Assembly (NCBI GenBank): GCA_021778805.1
Contig: JAJYBV010000027.1
Coordinates: forward strand, 1 to 37,086
DNA from: Chloroflexota bacterium
GTDB lineage: Bacteria > Chloroflexota > Ktedonobacteria > Ktedonobacterales > JACDGC01
Direction of reading: 5' to 3'
DNA: 37,086 bases
Shown: positions 16,177 to 24,557 of the stretch, piece by piece
How the letters are laid out: each line of letters opens with the position of its first letter
Position numbering within the stretch: position 1 is the first letter of the stretch
Made by a program: the position numbers and the translations under genes
The notes under the pieces: generated by a model
Databases searched by the model: none
Told to the model about the DNA's origin: nothing
Seen by the model: only the letters and a program-made list of their open reading frames with translations

Positions 16177-16851
16177 ATGTTATTGGAAGAGTTGCGCCAG
16201 CGCGTTTGCAGCGCTCATGCCTTATTGCCTGCTAATCAGCTTGTCGCATGGACATCCGGTAATGTGAGCGGCAGAGATTCCGCAACCGGATATATTGTTA
16301 TAAAGCCAAGCGGCCTGCCTTATGAAGAATTGACCGCTGAAAACATGGTGGTGATAGATGAAAACGGCGCCACTGTTGAAGGCAATTTATCACCGTCTTC
16401 CGACGCTGCTTCGCATTGTTATATCTACCGCAATATGCCGCAAGTTTTTGGAGTTACACATACACATTCCCGGTACGCTACCGCGTTTGCGGCGGTCGGC
16501 AAAGAAATTCCCTGCGTATTAACCGCCATTGCCGATGAATTTGGCGGACCCATTCCCTGCGGAGATTTTCAGCCTATCGGGGGAGATGAAATTGGCCGCG
16601 AAGTTGTTCGTGTTGCGCAACATTCTTTAAGTCCGGCTATTTTGCTTAAAAATCACGGCGTGTTTACCTTCGGCGCCACTGCGGAAAAAGCGGTGAAAGC
16701 CGCGGTTATGACAGAAGACGCCGCAGCAGCAGTTTGGATGGCTATGCAAATTGGCAATCCCGTCGCCATCCCCGAGGAAACCGTTGCGCAACTGCACTAT
16801 CGATACACCCATGTTTATGGGCAAAGAGCTTCAAATGGAGAAACACTATGA
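16177..16851 (+). CDS. araD: L-ribulose-5-phosphate 4-epimerase
   Basis: This class II aldolase-fold, metal-dependent enzyme converts L-ribulose-5-phosphate to D-xylulose-5-phosphate, linking arabinose to the pentose phosphate pathway. The 224-residue product has TSGNVSGRD at 26-34, KPSGLPYEEL at 43-52, D76 in SPSSDAASH, metal ligands H95 and H97 in THTHSRY, and H160 in LKNHGVFTFG. ATG 16177 is chosen because AGGAGG lies 8 bp upstream; an upstream in-frame start overlaps araB. The stop overlaps the next gene's start as ATGA (16848-16851), so translation of the epimerase and isomerase is coupled. Fuculose-phosphate aldolase is the main alternative, but the neighbouring araB argues for AraD. 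Confidence 0.93.
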   Translation: MLLEELRQRVCSAHALLPANQLVAWTSGNVSGRDSATGYIVIKPSGLPYEELTAENMVVIDENGATVEGNLSPSSDAASHCYIYRNMPQVFGVTHTHSRYATAFAAVGKEIPCVLTAIADEFGGPIPCGDFQPIGGDEIGREVVRVAQHSLSPAILLKNHGVFTFGATAEKAVKAAVMTEDAAAAVWMAMQIGNPVAIPEETVAQLHYRYTHVYGQRASNGETL

Positions 16852-18314
16852 CTAATACAAGTATTGCCCCAAATGCCCTTATCTCTGAGCGTTCACCATT
16901 GCGAAAGCAGCTTATGTTTGCTGTTATTGTTGGCAACCGCGGATTTTTTCCGGATCATCTGGCGAAATCCGGCCGGGAGAAAATGTTGGAAGTATTGGCA
17001 AAAGCCCAAGTTAAAACTATTATTGTTGGAACTGAAGATACAAAATATGGCGCCGTTGAAACATTACAGGAAGCCCGCGCTTGCGCCGACTTATTCCGCG
17101 CGCATCGCGATGAAATAGATGGCGTCATTGTTACACTGCCGAATTTTGGTGATGAACGCGCTATTGCTAATACACTGCGCTTTGCCGATCTGCATGTTCC
17201 TGTGCTGATACACGCATTTCCCGATGACGCCAAAAAAATGACGATTGAAAATCGGCGCGATAGCTTTTGCGGCAAAATGAGCGCCTGCAATAATCTGCAT
17301 CAGTACGGCATCCGCTTTACTCTTACCACCCGCCATACCATGGATCCGGAAAGCCCGGAATTTTTAGAGGATCTTAAAAATTTTGCTGCGGTGTGCCGGG
17401 TAGTGCGCGGAGTTCGCAATGCGCGCATCGGCGCGTTAGGCGCGCGGCCCGCGGCGTTTAACACTGTGCGGTACAGCGAAAAATTGTTGGAACAAACAGG
17501 TGTTAGCGTTGAAACGCTGGATCTTTCCGAAGTATATGGCAGAGTTGCGGTTTTGCAAGATGATGACGCTGCCGTTAAAACAAAAGCCGAAGCGATAAAA
17601 CAATACGCCAATACTGCGGGCACACCGGAGCCATCCATTTTGAAAATGGCAAAATTCGGTGTTGTGCTGGATAATTGGATTGCGGAAACGCAGCTGGACG
17701 CAACAGCAATTCAGTGCTGGACCTCGATGGAAGAATTTTTTGGTGTTGTTCCTTGCACATTGATGAGTATGGCGTCAAATTCTCTGCTGCCTTCCGCCTG
17801 TGAAACCGATGTTGCCGGCGCGCTGGCAATGTATGCGCTAGAGCTTGCTTCCGGCCGGCCGGGTGTATTGCTGGATTGGAATAACAACTATGGCGAAGAT
17901 CCCGATAAAGGGGTGGTATTCCATTGTTCTAATTTGCCCAAAGATGTGTTTGTAGAGGAAATTCCTCGTATGAATTATCAGGAAATTATTGCCGGAACCG
18001 TTGGCAAAGCAAACACCTATGGCACGTTGTATGGCAGAATAAAAGAATCTCCATTTACCTTTTTGCGCATTTCTACAAATGAATTTACCGGCAAAATGGC
18101 TGCTTATACCGGTGAAGGTGTATTTACTAACGACCCTATAGATACATTTGGCGGGTATGGGGTTGTGCGGGTTCCACATTTTCAGCAATTGTTGGAGCAT
18201 ATTTGTGAAAACGGCTTTGAACATCACGTTGCGGTTACGCAAAAAAAAGTTTCTAAAGCAATGTATGAAGCGCTGACAAAATATCTTGGATGGTCGGTGT
18301 ACAACCACCAATAA
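16848..18314 (+). CDS. L-fucose isomerase-like (COG2407) protein, predicted L-arabinose isomerase
   Basis: The 488-residue protein belongs to the L-fucose/L-arabinose isomerase superfamily in its FucI-like COG2407 branch, not classical AraA. It has GNRGFFPDHLAKSGREKM near the N-terminus, TLPNFGDE, and in the C-terminal lobe ACETDVAGAL with a metal-ligand-like glutamate, LLDWNNNYGEDPD, and VFHCSNLP, which supplies a histidine. Family members interconvert aldoses and ketoses with Mn2+. Because it closes an operon with araB and araD and no other isomerase is present, I infer that it performs the L-arabinose to L-ribulose step. The start ATG 16848 is fixed by the 4-base overlap with araD; the longer frame is a read-through of araD. 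Confidence 0.88.
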   Translation: MTNTSIAPNALISERSPLRKQLMFAVIVGNRGFFPDHLAKSGREKMLEVLAKAQVKTIIVGTEDTKYGAVETLQEARACADLFRAHRDEIDGVIVTLPNFGDERAIANTLRFADLHVPVLIHAFPDDAKKMTIENRRDSFCGKMSACNNLHQYGIRFTLTTRHTMDPESPEFLEDLKNFAAVCRVVRGVRNARIGALGARPAAFNTVRYSEKLLEQTGVSVETLDLSEVYGRVAVLQDDDAAVKTKAEAIKQYANTAGTPEPSILKMAKFGVVLDNWIAETQLDATAIQCWTSMEEFFGVVPCTLMSMASNSLLPSACETDVAGALAMYALELASGRPGVLLDWNNNYGEDPDKGVVFHCSNLPKDVFVEEIPRMNYQEIIAGTVGKANTYGTLYGRIKESPFTFLRISTNEFTGKMAAYTGEGVFTNDPIDTFGGYGVVRVPHFQQLLEHICENGFEHHVAVTQKKVSKAMYEALTKYLGWSVYNHQ

Positions 18315-18332
18315 GATATTTTTGTGGCGCAT

Positions 18333-18373
18333 GCCCAAGGAATATGCTGATGTAGCGGCGCTATTCCTTGGGC
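18333..18373 (+). terminator. Terminator-like hairpin after the arabinose operon
   Basis: A perfect 12-bp stem (GCCCAAGGAATA at 18333-18344 with 18362-18373, 17-nt loop) begins 19 bp after the isomerase stop. It is followed by AATTTACTATCC, so the U-tract is weak. Confidence 0.6.
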
Positions 18374-18462
18374 AATTTACTATCCAATTTTGCGCTGGCG
18401 CCAAATAGCAATAATCTCCGCAGAAAAAGTCCTAACCTATACAGCGGCGCCCTTGCCATATG

Positions 18463-18471
18463 TGATACAAT
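18463..18471 (+). promoter_or_regulatory. Extended -10 promoter candidate for rpmE
   Basis: TGATACAAT carries an extended TG motif and a 5/6 -10 match, with no clear -35 box. It would give a leader of about 110 nt before rpmE. The leader contains an inverted repeat (GTTATC at 18482-18487 with GATAAC at 18496-18501), which could be an operator or part of an L31 leader RNA. Confidence 0.35.
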
Positions 18472-18588
18472 AAAAGAGCATGTTATCAATTTATCGATAA
18501 CAATGTGTTTACCAGCCAGCGTCTGGATCCATTTCCGGCGGCACAGCTCGGTAATCTGAAATCGACGCAAAGGACCCCATACGCGGCA

Positions 18589-18810
18589 ATGAAAGATAAA
18601 ATTCATCCAAAATATTTTGCAGAAGTTGAAGTAAAGTGCGCTTGCGGCAACATCTTTAAAACAGGCAGCACAAAACAATCGCTTCGTGTTGATGTCTGTT
18701 CAAAATGCCATCCATTTTATACCGGCCAGCAACGCCTGATAGACACCGGCGGCCGGGTAGAAAGATTTCGCAAACGGTTTAATTTATCCGACGACTTCTT
18801 GTCTGAATAA
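18589..18810 (+). CDS. rpmE: 50S ribosomal protein L31 (zinc-binding type)
   Basis: The 73-residue product begins MKDKIHPKY and carries the zinc-binding cysteines C17, C19, C37 and C40 (KCACGN and [10 protein letters not shown]), followed by [13 protein letters not shown], the hallmark C-terminal segment of L31. It is therefore the C+ form, which releases zinc and is exchanged for C- paralogues under zinc starvation in other bacteria. The frame extends upstream, but ATG 18589 is the conserved start, with AAAGGA 14 bases before it. The gene stands alone between the arabinose operon and a glycosyltransferase, with hairpins on both sides. Confidence 0.95.
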   Translation: MKDKIHPKYFAEVEVKCACGNIFKTGSTKQSLRVDVCSKCHPFYTGQQRLIDTGGRVERFRKRFNLSDDFLSE

Positions 18811-18831
18811 AACCGACAGGTGTATAATAAA

Positions 18832-18862
18832 AAGCGCGTTAGGATTTTTTCCTGACGCGCTT
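18832..18862 (+). terminator. Terminator-like hairpin after rpmE
   Basis: AAGCGCGT pairs with ACGCGCTT (18832-18839 and 18855-18862), and an inner AGG/CCT pair surrounds a T-rich loop. It lies 21 bp after the rpmE stop. The downstream sequence GGCGTATATTT is a poor U-tract, so strength is uncertain. Confidence 0.55.
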
Positions 18863-18905
18863 GGCGTATATTTAAAGCTCTGAATAAGCTCTGAAAGGCG
18901 GAACG

Positions 18906-20333
18906 ATGATGTCTTATCAAAGGGCGCCCGTTGTGTTATTTCTTGTGGCAGATACCGGCGGCGGCCATCGCAGCGCTGCGAACGCCATCAGGGCGGCAAT
19001 GAATTTAATTGCTCCCGAAGCAACAAAAAATGCGCAATCTGCCGAACCGGCGCTGAAACTGCCTTTTTCTCCGCAAGATTTTCTTCCGCCGGAGTGGAAC
19101 GCCGTTTCACGTCCATATCGCGCAGAGATTCATGATATCTTTGAAGAATGCGGCAAATCTTTCCTGCGCCGAACTGCCCGGATGTATGGGCCAACAGTTG
19201 AGCGCACCCCTCGGGTATATGCCTCTTTTTACTATGCCAGCAACACACGCGCCACTTACGCCGCGGTGTCGGCGCTTACGCAGCAGCTGCTCCGCCAAGG
19301 ATTAAAAGAGTTGATCCGTGAGATGCGGCCCGATGTTATTGTATCGGTGCATTCGCTGCTGACAAAATCCACTTGGAATATGACACAATCTTTAGGTGTA
19401 CAAATCCCGTATATTACGGTAGTGACCGACTTAATACGCTTTCATCGCGCATGGGCGTATCCCAAAGTGGATATATGCGTTGCGCCAACTGAAGAGGCTA
19501 AGCAGCAGCTAATCGGCTTTGGTATGCCTGAAGAAAAAATTCAGTTGTTGGGGATGCCGATACACCCAAAGTTTGCTATCGCCCCGAATGATGTTGCTGC
19601 TCAGCGAAAAACGCTGGGTTTGCGTGAAGATATATTTACCGTATTATTGGTAGGCGGCGGCGATGGTGTTGGCGGATTAAAAGATATTGCGCATACCTTT
19701 GTGCGTTCGCAATTACCTATGCAAATGATAGTGGTAGCCGGAAGAAATGAGGCTCTGCGCCGGCAGTTAACCGAAGAATCGGCGCAATTTCTTTTTCCCA
19801 GCGCCATTCTGGGGTTTGTTGATAATATGCCGGATTTGATGCGCGCTTCCGATGTTATTGTTACCAAAGCCGGCCCCGGCACAATTATGGAAGCGCTTTC
19901 CTGCGGATTGCCGATTATATTAACCAGCGCCATTCCGGGGCAAGAAGTGGGAAATATTGATTTTGTAGTGCAGCATGGTGTAGGTGTGTATGCGCCGGAT
20001 TTGTCTGATATGGTTTCGCAGGTTCGCAGATTAATTGAGCTGGATCCTTCTCAGCGAGAGGCGATTTCCCAGCGCGCCCGCGCATTAAGCAGCGCACAAG
20101 CGTCGTTTGCTATTGCTAAACTCATATTGCAATATGTTCCTGCGCCGCGCTCTATTTCTCCATGGAACCGTTCACTGTATGGCGCTGGCAAAACGGCTCG
20201 GGAAGCTAAGCGCCGCGCAAATAAACCCAAAAACAATATAAAGATGCTTAGCCGTTCATCTTTATACTTGCGCCGCAGGCTACGTTTATTGCAAAAAATA
20301 ACGCGGCGTAGGCATAATACCAACGGCAATTGA
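18906..20333 (+). CDS. MGDG synthase-like glycosyltransferase (GT28)
   Basis: The 475-residue protein has the N-terminal MGDG-synthase domain (VADTGGGHRSAANAIRAAM at 14-32; the GGGH motif is diagnostic) and a C-terminal GT28/MurG-like nucleotide-sugar lobe with LLVGGGDGVGGL, VTKAGPGTIMEAL, and IPGQEVGN near residue 343. Such enzymes transfer galactose or glucose from the UDP-sugar to diacylglycerol at the inner membrane face, producing glycolipids. A long basic tail (about 425-475, Arg/Lys-rich) could bind anionic lipids. The start is one of two adjacent ATGs (18906 or 18909) after AAAGGCGG. The phosphatase gene downstream, 225 bp away, may or may not be co-expressed. Confidence 0.88.
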   Translation: MMSYQRAPVVLFLVADTGGGHRSAANAIRAAMNLIAPEATKNAQSAEPALKLPFSPQDFLPPEWNAVSRPYRAEIHDIFEECGKSFLRRTARMYGPTVERTPRVYASFYYASNTRATYAAVSALTQQLLRQGLKELIREMRPDVIVSVHSLLTKSTWNMTQSLGVQIPYITVVTDLIRFHRAWAYPKVDICVAPTEEAKQQLIGFGMPEEKIQLLGMPIHPKFAIAPNDVAAQRKTLGLREDIFTVLLVGGGDGVGGLKDIAHTFVRSQLPMQMIVVAGRNEALRRQLTEESAQFLFPSAILGFVDNMPDLMRASDVIVTKAGPGTIMEALSCGLPIILTSAIPGQEVGNIDFVVQHGVGVYAPDLSDMVSQVRRLIELDPSQREAISQRARALSSAQASFAIAKLILQYVPAPRSISPWNRSLYGAGKTAREAKRRANKPKNNIKMLSRSSLYLRRRLRLLQKITRRRHNTNGN

Positions 20334-20369
20334 AAATAAGCAAAAAAATGGAAAATACATATCAATGAA

Positions 20370-20387
20370 GGGACGCGCAAGCGCCCC
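20370..20387 (+). terminator. Weak terminator-like hairpin after the glycosyltransferase
   Basis: GGG-A-CGC, GCAA loop, GCG-C-CCC gives six pairs with one A/C mismatch, followed by ACATTATTTTATTTTG. The T-rich tail makes it a plausible intrinsic terminator. Confidence 0.5.
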
Positions 20388-20558
20388 ACATTATTTTATT
20401 TTGTAATTTTCTGCAATGTGTTACCGCATTTGGCCGATGAAATATGATGAGGAAAAATTTCTCATTTATTGCGTAATGTGCAGCGTATCAAATGCAGATT
20501 TTAGCAGGATACTATCAGCAAGAGACGTAATTTTAATTTGATCTTGAGGAATACAATT

Positions 20559-21197
20559 TTGCAAGATTCTATACTGAACCCAACAAAAGTTACCGAAAAG
20601 CCGTATCATCAATCGGCTATTTTAGTGTTGCTGCGCACTTTTTTGCGCATTTTGATTTTTATGTGGGCGCGCTTCATGAAATGGGTATTTCCTAATAACT
20701 CTAAAAGGAAAAATTTGGCGGTTCGTATGCATGTTCCTATGCCTAATCCATTAAATTTAAGCTGGATAACTTCTATGCTGGCCGTTGGCGGCCAATTTTC
20801 CTCTGAATCTATTCCCGCGCTGACGAATCTTGAGGTGCGCAATGTCGTAGATGTGCGTTTGGAAGATAAAGATGATGAAGAGCTTTTGCGCCAAAATGGC
20901 ATTGATTTATTATATTTGCCTACGCCGGATGTGCACCCACTATCACTTGAAGATTTGCGCAAAGGCTCCGAGTGGATTAATAATCGGCTGCAAAAGGGAC
21001 AAAAAGTATTGGTGCATTGCAAGCATGGCGTTGGCAGAAGTGTGCTGCTTACCGCCGCCGCGCTGGTAGACCAAGGGCTAACCGCTAAGGAAGCCTTTAC
21101 ATTAATCGCCGAAAAACGCTGGCAATCTGCGCCGAATGAAATCCAAGTAGCCCGGCTGATGGAGTATGAGCAGCAACGCCGCGCACAAGCGCTGTAG
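20559..21197 (+). CDS. Membrane-anchored dual-specificity phosphatase
   Basis: The 212-residue protein has one hydrophobic helix (about 19-43) and then a cysteine phosphatase domain. The P-loop is HCKHGVGRS with nucleophile C154 and R160, and the general acid is probably D124 in PTPDVHPLS. This is the compact DSP/PTPMT1-like type, so substrates may be phosphoproteins or phospholipid head groups such as phosphatidylglycerophosphate. Its location next to a glycolipid synthase makes a lipid substrate attractive, but that is inference. The start is taken as TTG 20559 because GAGGA lies 8 bp upstream; an earlier in-frame TTG at 20538 has no ribosome binding site. Confidence 0.82.
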   Translation: MQDSILNPTKVTEKPYHQSAILVLLRTFLRILIFMWARFMKWVFPNNSKRKNLAVRMHVPMPNPLNLSWITSMLAVGGQFSSESIPALTNLEVRNVVDVRLEDKDDEELLRQNGIDLLYLPTPDVHPLSLEDLRKGSEWINNRLQKGQKVLVHCKHGVGRSVLLTAAALVDQGLTAKEAFTLIAEKRWQSAPNEIQVARLMEYEQQRRAQAL

Positions 21198-21217
21198 TGT
21201 ATTTTGAAGATGTTTAG

Positions 21218-21514
21218 CTATGCCGGTTCGATAGTGGTAAGCAAGCCTTTGTTTCTTAGCTCGCCACAATAAAATTCCGCAGTTTCTCGCGGCATTGTTG
21301 CGATAATTGCTTTTCCGGTTTGATGCGCGCGCAGCATAATTTCAAACGCACCGGCGCGGCCGAGTGATGTTATGGTTTGCAGCAGCGCCGCAACGACAAA
21401 AAGCATATCATGGATATCATCATTATGCAAAATAATGTGATATTTTGGCAGAGTGAGCAATCTTTCAATGATATACTCTTCAATAATTATTTGTTCTTGG
21501 TTTTGCGTCGCCAT
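21218..21514 (-). CDS. clpS: ATP-dependent Clp protease adaptor ClpS
   Basis: ClpS delivers N-degron substrates (Leu, Phe, Tyr, Trp at the N-terminus) to ClpAP or ClpCP. The 98-residue product has the family core YHIILHNDDIHDMLFVV at 25-41, where the ND and D residues line the N-degron pocket. It also has MLRAHQTGKAI near 60-70, which contacts Clp, and the closing NKGLLTTIEPA. The flexible N-terminal extension is present. It is not next to a clpA/clpC gene. It ends 20 bp from the convergent phosphatase gene. Confidence 0.94.
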   Translation of the reverse strand: MATQNQEQIIIEEYIIERLLTLPKYHIILHNDDIHDMLFVVAALLQTITSLGRAGAFEIMLRAHQTGKAIIATMPRETAEFYCGELRNKGLLTTIEPA

Positions 21515-21656
21515 AGTTTGTTATCCGTTCAAAACTGCCGGTAAAACAGCAGCTATAGTAGTATTTCGCCCAGGCGCTGAATTGTACGCTCAAATGCAGC
21601 GCCTTGCTCAAAATGATTCTTATTTTTTAAACGGACGGATTTTGCTAAAAGTTGCT

Positions 21657-22670
21657 TCATTCACCAGATTGGCTGTCGGATTTTGCTAAAATCCGCTTAG
21701 CAAACGGTAAAGTCCGCGTCCAACCTTGGTAAAGCAGTGAATTATAAACAAGATCATAGGATCCGATCCATTCAGTTGCGTCCGGGCCAAAACCTTCTTT
21801 AAATTGACTGATGCCTTCGTTCACTCTGCCGTTGAGATCATAAATTTCGTAGCCGGCCGCTTGCATATCTTGAATAGCGCGCCATTTCAGCAAAAAATTA
21901 GATTTATATTCTTGGCCGGAATCGCTAACCCCGCCATAAAGTTCTACCGCGAATTTTCCGGCGCAGGCCATCCACAGGAACGCCGCCGGCTGGCCGTTTA
22001 CTGTGGCGACATATAGGTATTGGTTTTCGGGATTATAAAGATGAAAAATATCTTTATAATATTTTGATGGATGCAGCCCGAATTTTGCGCGTCGGGAAGT
22101 TTGAGCATATATTTCATAAACAATATCCAGCATAGCGCCGGTTTGGTCGCGAACAATTTCTGCGCCTTCGCGTTCCGCTTTGCGAATATATTGCCGTGTT
22201 TTCGATCGCATGCCCGCCATAATATCTTCCGCGCTTTTTTTTAGATCGATGGTGTAGGTTTCGCTGACCTGAATAGTTTCTCTGCTGCGATGAAAGCGCA
22301 TATCTTCCAACGGGTGCGCGGTTCCAGCCGGCCAAGCGGGATCGGTTTTCAGAAAAATGGCGCCGGAATTTTTGGCGTATGATTTAATATTTTCCAGCAA
22401 CTCAGCTAATCCTTCGCGATCATCCGGCTGAATTGCCGGGCCGCGCGGAATATAGAACATGGAAAACGGTGTGCGCGGCACACTGCGAATAAGAATTTGC
22501 ACTGCGGCCTGCAAAGAGCCATCATCGCGAAGTCCGGCGAGACGCACAGCCTTCCATCCCGCGGATTTTTTAACCTCGCCCCAGCCCCAAGTTTGCAGGG
22601 GATGCGCTTGCGGGTGCGATAATAATGCAGTGTCCCATTCGCTGCTGTTGGTAATTTGGCGGATACGCAT
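21657..22670 (-). CDS. FemAB-type peptidoglycan bridge aminoacyltransferase
   Basis: The 337-residue protein has the double-GNAT architecture of FemX/FemAB enzymes: QTWGWGEVKK at 26-35, then FYIPRGPAI, KSKTRQYIRKAEREG-like sequence in the middle (RSKTRQYIRKAEREG), GGVSDSGQEYKSNFLLKW, and a C-terminal YDLNGRVNEGISQFKEGFG. These enzymes move amino acids from aminoacyl-tRNA onto lipid II or related acceptors in the cytoplasm. The precise acceptor is unknown. There is no coiled-coil seryl-tRNA-synthetase-like insertion, so it resembles the shorter FemX form. ATG 22670 starts at the conserved MRIRQI. It is transcribed convergently with the phosphatase and methyltransferase genes around it only in part. 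Confidence 0.88.
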   Translation of the reverse strand: MRIRQITNSSEWDTALLSHPQAHPLQTWGWGEVKKSAGWKAVRLAGLRDDGSLQAAVQILIRSVPRTPFSMFYIPRGPAIQPDDREGLAELLENIKSYAKNSGAIFLKTDPAWPAGTAHPLEDMRFHRSRETIQVSETYTIDLKKSAEDIMAGMRSKTRQYIRKAEREGAEIVRDQTGAMLDIVYEIYAQTSRRAKFGLHPSKYYKDIFHLYNPENQYLYVATVNGQPAAFLWMACAGKFAVELYGGVSDSGQEYKSNFLLKWRAIQDMQAAGYEIYDLNGRVNEGISQFKEGFGPDATEWIGSYDLVYNSLLYQGWTRTLPFAKRILAKSDSQSGE

Positions 22671-22777
22671 GAATAAGCCTCTAGAACAGATAATAGCGCT
22701 GATGTATTCAGCCTGCGCGCCTTAATTATATCTTATTGCAATCGCCCCCCCGCCCAAAAACGCTATGGTATACATTA

Positions 22778-23560
22778 TTATATTGCCTGAAGATACCAAA
22801 TCGGCGCTTCCAAGGCGCATTGCCTTTCGGCGCTGTTTTGAAAAAATGGCTGTAATTGGCCTTTTAACCAGTTTTCAATTGAATCTACAGTGTCATTTCC
22901 AAATTCAATAAACGCAATGACATGGCTTAAACTGATGAAATAGGCAATTAATGAGTCGATAGTAAAGGTAAGCAGATGCGGGAATGTTTCTTGCGCATAT
23001 AGCTCAAATTGGTACCGCTGCGCTTCTTCACCAGTAAAATGGACCTCGCTGCGGGGTGTTCGGGGAAAACGCGGTAAAAATACTTCGCGAAACCAGGTGT
23101 GAAATTCCGGATAATGCAGCATAACTCCTTTAAAATGATTTTCATAAATAACAAGAAACGCATTTTTTCGTAGCACCCGCCGCGATTCCGCTAGAAATTT
23201 TGGCTGATCTACCCAATGAAACGCCTGCGAAATCGTTATAAAATCAAAATATCCATTCGGAAACGGCAAATTTTCTGCAGGCGCCTGCATATAGGTGATT
23301 TGTGGATCCGGCTGGGCCATTGCCAGCATTGCTTCGGATATATCTGTTCCAATAATGTGCGCCGCCAAAGGGCGCAGCGCCATGGTTGAAAGCCCTGTGC
23401 CGCAGCCTGCATCCAGAGCGCGCGGCACAGGCTGACTCAGTTGCAATGTTTGCTGAATTTGGCTGATTATTCGGGGTTGAAAATTGGGCCGGCCCTTTAC
23501 ATATCTTTCCGCCGCGCTGTTAAAAGCGAAGTAATTGCCGGGTCGTGAATCTTGCGCCAT
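22778..23560 (-). CDS. Class I SAM-dependent methyltransferase (UbiE/BioC-like)
   Basis: The 260-residue product has Rossmann motif I LDAGCGTGLS at 49-58, GTDISEAML, and ENLPFPNGYFDFITISQAFHW, the motif II/III region of Methyltransf_11 proteins. The C-terminal 110 residues are aromatic-rich (HTWFREVFLPRF, YFISLSHVIAFIEFG) and probably form the substrate cap. The substrate is unknown; the QAFHWV motif is typical of yeast-Tmt1/trans-aconitate-like and BioC-like enzymes. ATG 23560 has AAAGGA 8 bp upstream and is preferred over a GTG six codons earlier. It is divergent from another, unrelated methyltransferase. Confidence 0.88.
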   Translation of the reverse strand: MAQDSRPGNYFAFNSAAERYVKGRPNFQPRIISQIQQTLQLSQPVPRALDAGCGTGLSTMALRPLAAHIIGTDISEAMLAMAQPDPQITYMQAPAENLPFPNGYFDFITISQAFHWVDQPKFLAESRRVLRKNAFLVIYENHFKGVMLHYPEFHTWFREVFLPRFPRTPRSEVHFTGEEAQRYQFELYAQETFPHLLTFTIDSLIAYFISLSHVIAFIEFGNDTVDSIENWLKGQLQPFFQNSAERQCALEAPIWYLQAI

Positions 23561-23666
23561 ACTATGGTTCCTTTGCACATTGGGATTGTTATTAGTGTTT
23601 GACTCATATTACTATATATATTAAAACAGAAGTTTTTTTGAAAGTAATAGTAAGCAGGTTTTTTGT

Positions 23667-24293
23667 ATGGGCATATTGCAGCGCAATCCCTTCTTTGCCG
23701 GTGTGTATGAAAAAGTTTCGCAAACCGGCCTGTTTAAATCGCAGTTCGATCCTTGGCGAAAAGAGCTTATTGCACAAGCTCACGGCAAAACGCTGGAAGT
23801 CGGCGCCGGCGGCGGCCAGAATTTTGCGTTTTACGATCCCTCTGTTACCTCTGATGTGCAGGCGGTAGAGCCGCATGATATGATGCGCGAATACGCGCAA
23901 AAACGTATTGCATCCGCCAAAGTTCCCATAACATTGTTAGCCGGATCTGCCGAGGCGCTGCCTTTTGCCGACTCTGTATTTGACAGCGTGGTGACTACAC
24001 TGGTATTTTGTTCAGTCACCAATCCGGAAAAGGGATTGCAGGAAATTATGCGCGTGCTGAAACCGGGCGGAACTATACTGATGTTTGAACATGTGTTAAG
24101 CAGCAATCCCGTATGGGCCACCGCGCAGCATGCGCTTACACCGCTGCAGATGCTTGCCGCCGGCAATTGCCATTTAAATCGCAATACGCCGCTAGCTGTG
24201 CGCGCCGCGGGATTTATTGTTTCATCTGAAAAATGGAGCGGTGGTAGCATACACCCGCAAGTGGCTATTATCGCGGCTAAACCAATGGAATAG
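23667..24293 (+). CDS. Class I SAM-dependent methyltransferase (METTL7/PmtA-like)
   Basis: The 208-residue protein has motif I LEVGAGGGQNFAFY at 43-56, AVEPHDMMREYA, AEALPFADSVFDSVVTTLVFC, and EIMRVLKPGG, a Methyltransf_11 signature. The GxGxGxNF-Y-xxV-xxVEP pattern is characteristic of METTL7-like and phosphatidylethanolamine-methylase-like proteins that often act on lipids or thiols. The region after the core (LTPLQMLAAGNCHLNR) includes a C-H-L-N-R signature seen in that group. ATG 23667 follows GCAGG. It is upstream of the aminotransferase-serA pair by 264 bp, which has its own promoter. Confidence 0.87.
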   Translation: MGILQRNPFFAGVYEKVSQTGLFKSQFDPWRKELIAQAHGKTLEVGAGGGQNFAFYDPSVTSDVQAVEPHDMMREYAQKRIASAKVPITLLAGSAEALPFADSVFDSVVTTLVFCSVTNPEKGLQEIMRVLKPGGTILMFEHVLSSNPVWATAQHALTPLQMLAAGNCHLNRNTPLAVRAAGFIVSSEKWSGGSIHPQVAIIAAKPME

Positions 24294-24405
24294 TTGTCGA
24301 CGCCATTGCGGATTAAAATTTGTGCGCGCAGGTATTGCAGTGATTCGCTTGTGCGGATAGATAATTCCGCTGTTTTGGCGGATGCTGCTTCCAATACCAT
24401 GGATG

Positions 24406-24435
24406 TAGACATGTTATGTATTGCGCATGTATACT
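24406..24435 (+). promoter_or_regulatory. Candidate promoter of the aminotransferase-serA operon
   Basis: TAGACA (24406-24411, 5/6 match to -35) is separated by 18 bp from TATACT (24430-24435). The leader of about 115 nt contains a perfect 12-bp palindrome TTCAACGTTGAA (24481-24492) and a long-range TGATAGT/ACTATCA pair, so it may be a regulatory leader. The rest is inference. Confidence 0.4.
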
Positions 24436-24557
24436 GATAGTATCGCAGATCATATGCTCATGGCAGAATTGCGTGTTTGCTTCAACGTTGAACCTCCGGC
24501 TGCAGAGCACATTCTTACAAAAACACTATCAGCCTATGCGCAAAAAAGGAGAATCGA

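Noticed and set aside
24294-24557. A small gene between the methyltransferase and the aminotransferase
   Set aside because: No frame has both a ribosome binding site and protein-like sequence; the region is better read as a promoter and leader.
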